The translations under genes and the position numbers were made by a program. Positions 14,578 to 18,487 of a DNA stretch of 18,487 nt are shown here, in pieces (position 1 is the first letter of the stretch; every line of letters starts with the position of its first letter). Below the pieces are notes generated by a model. That model was not told the DNA's origin. It saw nothing but the letters and a program-made list of their open reading frames with translations, and did no database searches. The stretch is from an uncultured Bacilli bacterium (lineage in GTDB: Bacteria; Bacillota_I; Bacilli_A; RF39; UBA660), in contig CAKPPI010000015.1 of NCBI GenBank assembly GCA_934177545.1, forward strand, positions 1 through 18,487. The letters are read 5' to 3'.

Positions 14578-15408
14578 AATAAATCTATTAAAGATAATTA
14601 ATCTATCATAAAACGTTAATAAACTTTTATTAGTTTCTAAACTAGAGGGATAGATATTAATCTTATCTGGAATAGCAAGTTTAACAAATAATAGTAATCT
14701 TTCATCTTCACTATAAGGATACTTTCTCTGATATAGATTATAAGTAGTTACTAAATCAATAGTAGAAAAATTCTTTCTAAATAAATATTCTATATCATCA
14801 GTTACTCTTCCAAGATGAGCATTTTCTAAACTTATGAAATAACCATCATCTTTAGGTAGAAAATGATTAAGTGAACACTTACCATGAGAATACACTAATC
14901 TTTCTCTTTCCTTAGTCTTTACTATACTATACCATTCTTCTAATAGCTGATTGGCTAGATTAAGTTGATTATTAATAAGACTACTATTTCTTAGGAATAA
15001 ATATTCAACGGGAAGATAATACACTTTAGACTCTAGTTGTAAAATAAGGTCATGATAGTAAGCATATAAATAGTTAATCTCTTTTTTCTTAGACTCATAA
15101 AACTCTTTAACCTCATCTAGATTAATAGTTCTATAAGTAGTAGTTTTATTCTGCCAAATAGCAAGATTTAAGACAAGTCTTTTACTTATCTCATCATCAG
15201 TTAAACTAGTCTTTTCTATATAAGGAAATATTAGTTCACTATTAGTTATTTCTATTGGCCTTAAATAATTATCTACTAAATGGTCATCCAAATACTTATA
15301 GACATCTTCTATATTATAACTAGTTCTTTTCTTAATAAAGAGTATTTTATCAGGATACTCTATTATTTTATTATTACCAACTAAGGTGTACTTAACTTGC
15401 TGTTGCAT
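14542..15408 (-). CDS. ysxE: YsxE-like spore coat protein of the CotS/kinase-like family
   Basis: A 288-residue protein with a degenerate aminoglycoside-phosphotransferase fold, like the CotS/YsxE spore proteins. The motif that is H-G-D in active kinases reads SHGKCSLNHFL here (H175, K177, N181), so the catalytic aspartate is lysine. The metal-binding motif appears as ISLENAHLG (192-200), with DD at 204-205. It is probably a pseudokinase with a structural role in coat assembly. In Bacillus subtilis ysxE follows spoVID, exactly as here; the start codon overlaps the end of the SpoVID-like gene by 17 bases, so translation is coupled. The overlap with the convergent small gene at 14359-14577 is limited to the 3' ends. 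Confidence 0.75.
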   Translation of the reverse strand: MQQQVKYTLVGNNKIIEYPDKILFIKKRTSYNIEDVYKYLDDHLVDNYLRPIEITNSELIFPYIEKTSLTDDEISKRLVLNLAIWQNKTTTYRTINLDEVKEFYESKKKEINYLYAYYHDLILQLESKVYYLPVEYLFLRNSSLINNQLNLANQLLEEWYSIVKTKERERLVYSHGKCSLNHFLPKDDGYFISLENAHLGRVTDDIEYLFRKNFSTIDLVTTYNLYQRKYPYSEDERLLLFVKLAIPDKINIYPSSLETNKSLLTFYDRLIIFNRFILDEKQEKKNSK

Positions 15409-16180
15409 CTTTTTTTACTGTCGGAATAATTATTTTACTACCAACATTTAAATTATCTAAATCATTATAGTATGATAGTTCTTCTCTTGTCACTCCATAA
15501 TTTTCTATAATATTTTCAATACTATCATTTTCTCTTAATAAATAAACAGAATAAGTTGTGTAAGTTTCTTCGGTATTAGCAAAAGCAGAAAAGATAGAAT
15601 TCATCACTTTAGTATCAGTAGTGGTTTTAACTTCTTCTTGAGTATCATTCTTTATAACAGGTTCTTCTTTCTTATCAGTATTAATTATATTATCAATTAC
15701 TTTTTGACTATCTTCTACCTCTTTCTCTGTTAATATTTCTTTATCATCATTAGTAGTATCTTCTGCTTGTTCTTCTATAACTTGTTCTTCATCTATTTTA
15801 GGTAGTTCTTCTCTAACCGGTTCAATTACTTTCTCCTCATCTTCTTCAAGTTCAATTACTTCTCTACCTTTAACTAAAACATCAATATATAAGTGAAGAG
15901 TATCTTCATTTCTAATATCATAAGTAAAGTTATGAATAGCAATAGATCTATTATCTTCTTCTAGCTCTTTAGTTAGCATAATATCAACAGGAATTGCATA
16001 CTGAAAGTCTTCTTCTAAAGTTGATGCTTCTGTCATCTTATAAGTACCACTAACTATCATATCACCACTAATTGTACTAGGACCTTGGAATGATAAAGTA
16101 TGTTCTAAGGAAATACTTGTCACTTCTCCTATCATCGTCTTAAAAGCTATTTCTTTTTCAAATGAAATAATTTGTTTCAT
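15392..16180 (-). CDS. spoVID: SpoVID-like spore coat morphogenetic protein with LysM domain
   Basis: A 262-residue protein with the SpoVID arrangement: a beta-rich N-terminal domain at about 1-110, a long acidic linker (about 110-190, mostly glutamate, aspartate and lysine), and a C-terminal LysM domain at about 212-254 (SVYLLRENDSIENIIENYGV, then VGSKIIIP). SpoVID guides encasement of the developing spore by coat proteins and, through its LysM domain, helps to time coat movement. It is shorter than the 575-residue Bacillus protein mainly because of the shorter linker. The ATG at 16180 has AGGAGG six bases upstream. It forms a two-gene operon with ysxE, the same pair as in Bacillus. The gene follows the 6S RNA terminator, so it needs its own promoter, likely SigE-dependent; I see no clear match. 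Confidence 0.78.
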   Translation of the reverse strand: MKQIISFEKEIAFKTMIGEVTSISLEHTLSFQGPSTISGDMIVSGTYKMTEASTLEEDFQYAIPVDIMLTKELEEDNRSIAIHNFTYDIRNEDTLHLYIDVLVKGREVIELEEDEEKVIEPVREELPKIDEEQVIEEQAEDTTNDDKEILTEKEVEDSQKVIDNIINTDKKEEPVIKNDTQEEVKTTTDTKVMNSIFSAFANTEETYTTYSVYLLRENDSIENIIENYGVTREELSYYNDLDNLNVGSKIIIPTVKKDATAS

Positions 16181-16230
16181 AAATTCCTCCTCTAGTTAAG
16201 TCTATTCTAAGGATAAATTTTTATGAAAAC

Positions 16231-16419
16231 AAAAAAGTCCAAAGAAGCGGGGCTTCGAACGATAAAACCTATACTTATATATAGGTGGGTGTACATAGTC
16301 TATCTTCTAGGATCCCTAGTCAGTGAAAAGGTATTCAACACAGATAAACACTCATCAGTACTCCCTTATCGCTTCTTTAGTCGGTTTTATACTGTAAGCC
16401 GTATCGTCATTCTTTAGAC
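16231..16419 (-). ncRNA. ssrS: Structured RNA, probably 6S RNA
   Basis: A 189-nt stretch richer in GC than its surroundings, with a clean promoter upstream and a U run at its end. Reading the minus strand, the 5' end GUCUAAAGAA pairs over ten bases with UUCUUUGGAC near the 3' end, followed by UUUUUU. Inward come GGCUU/AAGCC, AUAAAACC/GGUUUUAU, a bubble of about 17 bases on each side, GGGAGUAC/GUACACCC (one mismatch), GUUUAUCU/AGAUAGAC and an apical loop region. A long irregular hairpin with a large central bubble and paired 5' and 3' ends, at about 190 nt, is the architecture of 6S RNA, which mimics an open promoter and holds sigma-A RNA polymerase in stationary phase. In Bacillus the 6S-1 gene also lies in the wider rel-hisS-aspS neighbourhood. 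No primary-sequence signature was used. An alternative is a long 5' leader of spoVID, but the U run argues against it. Confidence 0.65.
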
Positions 16420-16425
16420 AATTAA

Positions 16426-16454
16426 ATTATATCAAATATATATTTTAATAGCAA
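16426..16454 (-). promoter_or_regulatory. Promoter of the 6S-like RNA
   Basis: TTGCTA (16449-16454) and TATAAT (16426-16431) are 17 bases apart on the minus strand. Transcription would start at G 16419, which is exactly the first base of the closing stem of the RNA. Confidence 0.7.
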
Positions 16455-16579
16455 GCATGGTGTCTAGTATTTTACATTTTTTTATTTATCTAATATATTT
16501 TCTATCATGACTACATTTATACTTGGATTATATTAATTACGTTAATTTTTTTTTACTATTTGATGTCATAATCTATTAT

Positions 16580-16640
16580 GGAAAACTTCAGTAGTTTTAG
16601 TTTTTGTAATTTCGTAAAATTATGATTACTCAAGTTTTCC
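16580..16640. repeat. Long imperfect inverted repeat in the gene-free stretch after rel
   Basis: The 345-base interval 16420-16764 holds no gene that I can see. Its main feature is this inverted repeat: GGAAAACTT (16580-16588) and AAGTTTTCC (16632-16640) pair perfectly and continue as AGTA/TACT after one mismatch, with a smaller TAATTT/AAATTA hairpin inside. No strong T run follows on the minus strand. It could be a weak rel terminator or a miniature element remnant. Confidence 0.45.
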
Positions 16641-16764
16641 TTTTAAATTTACTTTTTTTAATTCATTGGCTTGTTTGTAGTTACCAAATTAAAATCACTA
16701 TTATGTGTTATCAAATATAATTAACATTACATATTTCCTTTAACAATTATCTCTGTTGTTACTT

Positions 16765-18198
16765 TTATACCTTTTTAAATTCTTTTATTTTTCTCTTAGC
16801 ATTAGTAGTCTTTGTATAATCTAGCCACTCATTACTAGGTCCACAAGATAATGAATCAGTTAATACTTTTACTCTATCTTTATTATGAAGAATATAATCT
16901 ATATTAACTTTCTTATCATTTACAAAAGCTCCTATCATAGTATTTCCTATATCAGTATGAATCTTATAAGCAAAATCAATTACTGATGAATCTTTAGGTA
17001 GCTCTATCACTTCTCCTTTAGTAGTATAAACATATATCTTAGATGAAAATAATTCTTGTTTGACTTGAAGGACAAAGTCTTTATTATCATTAAATACTTT
17101 ATTTATATCTACAAGAGAATTAAAAAATTGATATTTACTTTTTAAATCCTTTTGCATCTCATCTCTTGCTCTTCCTTTATTAATATCCCAGTAAGCGGTA
17201 AGTCCAAATGATGCAATCTTATCCATTTCAAAAGTTCTTATTTGTGTTTGAACAAGTCTATCATCTAAACCAAAAACCGTAGTGTGTAATGACTGATATC
17301 TATTAGTCTTGGGATTAGATATATAATCTTTAAATTTATTATTAATTGGATGATATTTAGAATGAACTAATCCTAAAGTATAATAACAATTAGCAATATC
17401 ATCTACCATTACCTTTAATGCTAATAGATCATGTATATCAGACACTTTATGCCCCTGTTCTAATCTTTTATAAATGCCATAGATGTTTTTAGTTCTAACT
17501 TTTATCTCATGTGGTATTTCCTTATTAGTTAATAATTCATTAATAGTTGCTAACATCTCTTCTAGACAATGTGAACTATCACTTTCTACTTTTAGTTTTG
17601 TCTCTTCTACTCTTTTATATTTATCAGGATAAAGATATTTTAAAGACAAATCTTCTAATTCTGATTTTAATCTATATGCTCCAATACAGTATGCTAAAGG
17701 TACAAATATATCCATAGTCTCCATAGAATTTTCTTTTTGCTTAAATTCACTTTTAAATTCTAGTGTTCGCATATTATGAAGTCTATCTGCTAGTTTTATA
17801 ATAATTATTCTAACGTCTTCTGTTATACCAGTTATTATTTTTCTAGTATTAGCAAGATTTTGATCTTGTTTAGTAGAAAAATTTAATTTACTTATCTTAG
17901 TTACACCATCTACTAGTTTTGCTACATCTTGATTAAATAGTCTTTCTATTTCTTCTTTCGTTACATTAGTATCTTCTAAAGTATCATGTAAAAGTCCAGC
18001 ACACAAAGTATCTCTATCAGCATGCATCTCTGCTAGTATATAAGCAACATTTAAAGGATGAGTTATATATGGCTCACCACTTTGTCTTATTTGTCCATCA
18101 TGTAGGTAACTAGCAAAGTCATAAGTTTTTTTGACGTAGTCCACTTCTTCCTTATTATATTCTTTAACAACATTTAATAAATCATCAATTGTAAGCAT
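16765..18198 (-). CDS. rel: Short Rel/SpoT-family (p)ppGpp enzyme lacking the C-terminal regulatory half
   Basis: Rel enzymes make and break the alarmone (p)ppGpp. This protein has 477 residues against about 730 for long RSH proteins. The HD hydrolase domain is complete, with H47, H71-D72, E75-D76 and D138. The synthetase domain keeps R235, K237, D257, and Y301 and H305 in RYQSLHT, but the EVQIRT motif reads QTQIRT: the glutamate used for metal binding is Q317. The later histidine and glutamate of the MHxxAExGxAAHW segment are also changed (MDKIASFGLTAYW). A TGS domain (about 385-446) follows, and the protein ends at KRKIKEFKKV, just where the helical and RIS/ACT parts should begin. No further Rel text follows in any frame that I read. 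It may act mainly as a hydrolase, free of ribosomal control. The ATG at 18198 is chosen because GGAGGT (18205-18210) lies six bases upstream. Confidence 0.88.
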   Translation of the reverse strand: MLTIDDLLNVVKEYNKEEVDYVKKTYDFASYLHDGQIRQSGEPYITHPLNVAYILAEMHADRDTLCAGLLHDTLEDTNVTKEEIERLFNQDVAKLVDGVTKISKLNFSTKQDQNLANTRKIITGITEDVRIIIIKLADRLHNMRTLEFKSEFKQKENSMETMDIFVPLAYCIGAYRLKSELEDLSLKYLYPDKYKRVEETKLKVESDSSHCLEEMLATINELLTNKEIPHEIKVRTKNIYGIYKRLEQGHKVSDIHDLLALKVMVDDIANCYYTLGLVHSKYHPINNKFKDYISNPKTNRYQSLHTTVFGLDDRLVQTQIRTFEMDKIASFGLTAYWDINKGRARDEMQKDLKSKYQFFNSLVDINKVFNDNKDFVLQVKQELFSSKIYVYTTKGEVIELPKDSSVIDFAYKIHTDIGNTMIGAFVNDKKVNIDYILHNKDRVKVLTDSLSCGPSNEWLDYTKTTNAKRKIKEFKKV

Positions 18199-18214
18199 AT
18201 TCATACCTCCAGAC

Positions 18215-18242
18215 AAAAAATCACCAAGGCTTTCCTTAGTGA
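18215..18242 (-). terminator. Terminator (possible attenuator) between the leader ORF and rel
   Basis: On the minus strand TCACTAAGG (18234-18242) pairs over nine bases (one G-U) with CCTTGGTGA (18221-18229) around a four-base loop, followed by TTTTTT. The stop codon of the leader ORF lies inside the first arm, and the rel ribosome binding site begins four bases after the T run. The second arm can alternatively pair with AUCAAGG around the leader ORF's ribosome binding site. Confidence 0.75.
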
Positions 18243-18343
18243 CATTCTTTATTCATATCTTTTAAAGAGTAGCATACGAAAGAAGTATTAGAGAATATTG
18301 TTTTTTTTAGCTTTTTTAAATAGTTTAGACAATTCTTCTTCAT
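18236..18343 (-). CDS. 35-residue leader ORF ahead of rel
   Basis: An ATG at 18343 with AGGAG five bases upstream opens 35 codons ending in TAA at 18236-18238. The start lies only about 17 bases from the predicted transcription start. The peptide begins MKKNCLNYLKKLKKTIFSN and has a basic N-terminal half, three cysteines and no membrane segment. I do not recognise it as a known protein. Its stop codon is inside the 5' arm of the terminator preceding rel, the geometry expected of a regulatory leader peptide: a ribosome at the stop codon would cover the arm and prevent termination. It could instead be an ordinary small gene with its own terminator. Confidence 0.5.
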   Translation of the reverse strand: MKKNCLNYLKKLKKTIFSNTSFVCYSLKDMNKECH

Positions 18344-18366
18344 AGTTACTCCTTGATATTGATACT

Positions 18367-18395
18367 AATATAGTATGAAATGTTTTACTTGTCAA
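18367..18395 (-). promoter_or_regulatory. Promoter of the leader ORF and rel
   Basis: TTGACA (18390-18395), a perfect -35 box, and TATATT (18367-18372) are 17 bases apart on the minus strand. Transcription would start at about 18360. Confidence 0.75.
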
Positions 18396-18424
18396 TCCTT
18401 TTTACCAAGAATGTTAATCCTTTT

Positions 18425-18462
18425 TTAAAATGTTATCATATCATTAGTTAAAATGTTACCAT
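18425..18462. repeat. Direct repeat near the right edge, possible operator
   Basis: TTAAAATGTTATCAT (18425-18439) and TTAAAATGTTACCAT (18448-18462) agree at 14 of 15 positions with a 23-base period, about two helical turns. A TATAAT at 18472-18477 on the plus strand could be the -10 box of a divergent gene outside the window. A regulator-binding site is possible, but AT-rich sequence gives such repeats by chance too. Confidence 0.35.
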
Positions 18463-18487
18463 TAAATAATGTATAATATATCTTTGG

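Noticed and set aside
16211..16223. A 12-base match to the IS terminal sequence (GATAAATTTTTA) before spoVID
   Set aside because: The match stops before the CTCC end, is pure AT-rich sequence and has no associated IS text, so chance is the simpler explanation.
16246..16262. A TTCGAA T-loop-like segment suggesting a tRNA or tmRNA
   Set aside because: The flanking bases do not form a T stem and no acceptor stem, anticodon arm or CCA end is present.
16223..16417. A 64-codon plus-strand ORF covering the structured RNA
   Set aside because: No ribosome binding site, no recognisable protein, and the sequence is better explained by base pairing and a promoter and U run on the minus strand.
1..18487. 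UGA reassigned to tryptophan, as in some Mollicutes
   Set aside because: The BI-1 gene ends with TGA and tryptophans in the clear proteins are encoded by TGG.

Overview
The window is AT-rich chromosomal DNA from a low-GC Gram-positive bacterium (Bacillota, Bacilli-like). The strongest clues are the rimP-nusA-rnpM-infB order, the spoIIGA-sigE pair and the spoVID-ysxE pair. Together these point to an endospore-forming lineage, or one derived from spore formers, perhaps an Erysipelotrichia/RF39-type gut bacterium; that placement is inference. UGA serves as a stop for the BI-1 gene and tryptophan is encoded by UGG, so the standard bacterial code applies. Almost all genes lie on the minus strand.

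Layout, left to right. 1-1200: a two-gene minus operon, a divergent Ham1/RdgB-type pyrophosphatase followed by the N-terminus of a SWIM/SNF2 helicase that runs off the left edge. 1265-2778: a decayed ISLre2-type insertion sequence with 19-bp inverted ends. 2804-3524: a BI-1 family membrane protein with its own promoter and terminator. 3548-5179: spoIIGA-sigE plus a previously unremarkable-looking 33-residue ORF closely coupled to sigE. 5202-6955: rbfA and truB, where truB is fused in frame to an N-terminal VanY-type D,D-carboxypeptidase domain. 7027-7771: remains of a cell-wall-anchored surface protein. 7948-8946: an Rpn/PD-(D/E)XK transposase-like gene. 8972-12907: the rimP (short)-nusA-rnpM-infB operon with its promoter and 5'-end hairpin. 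12957-14358: a CPBP-type intramembrane protease, a wrecked AbiE toxin-antitoxin pair with its operator-like repeat, a solo IS end and a duplicated protease fragment. 14359-16180: a small cysteine-rich membrane protein, then ysxE and spoVID. 16231-16454: a 189-nt structured RNA with a clean promoter, best explained as 6S RNA. 16765-18395: a short rel gene preceded by a leader ORF and terminator.

Functionally, the core is translation and ribosome assembly (RimP, NusA, RnpM, IF2, RbfA, TruB), mother-cell sporulation control (SpoIIGA activates SigE; SpoVID and YsxE belong to coat assembly) and global stress control (6S RNA and Rel). The normally continuous nusA-infB-rbfA-truB operon has been split by accessory DNA between infB and rbfA. 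The most interesting points are the VanY-TruB fusion, the Rel protein that keeps its hydrolase residues but lacks the C-terminal regulatory half and a synthetase glutamate, the leader ORF whose stop codon lies inside the terminator ahead of rel, and the small ORF locked between the sigE stop codon and its terminator.
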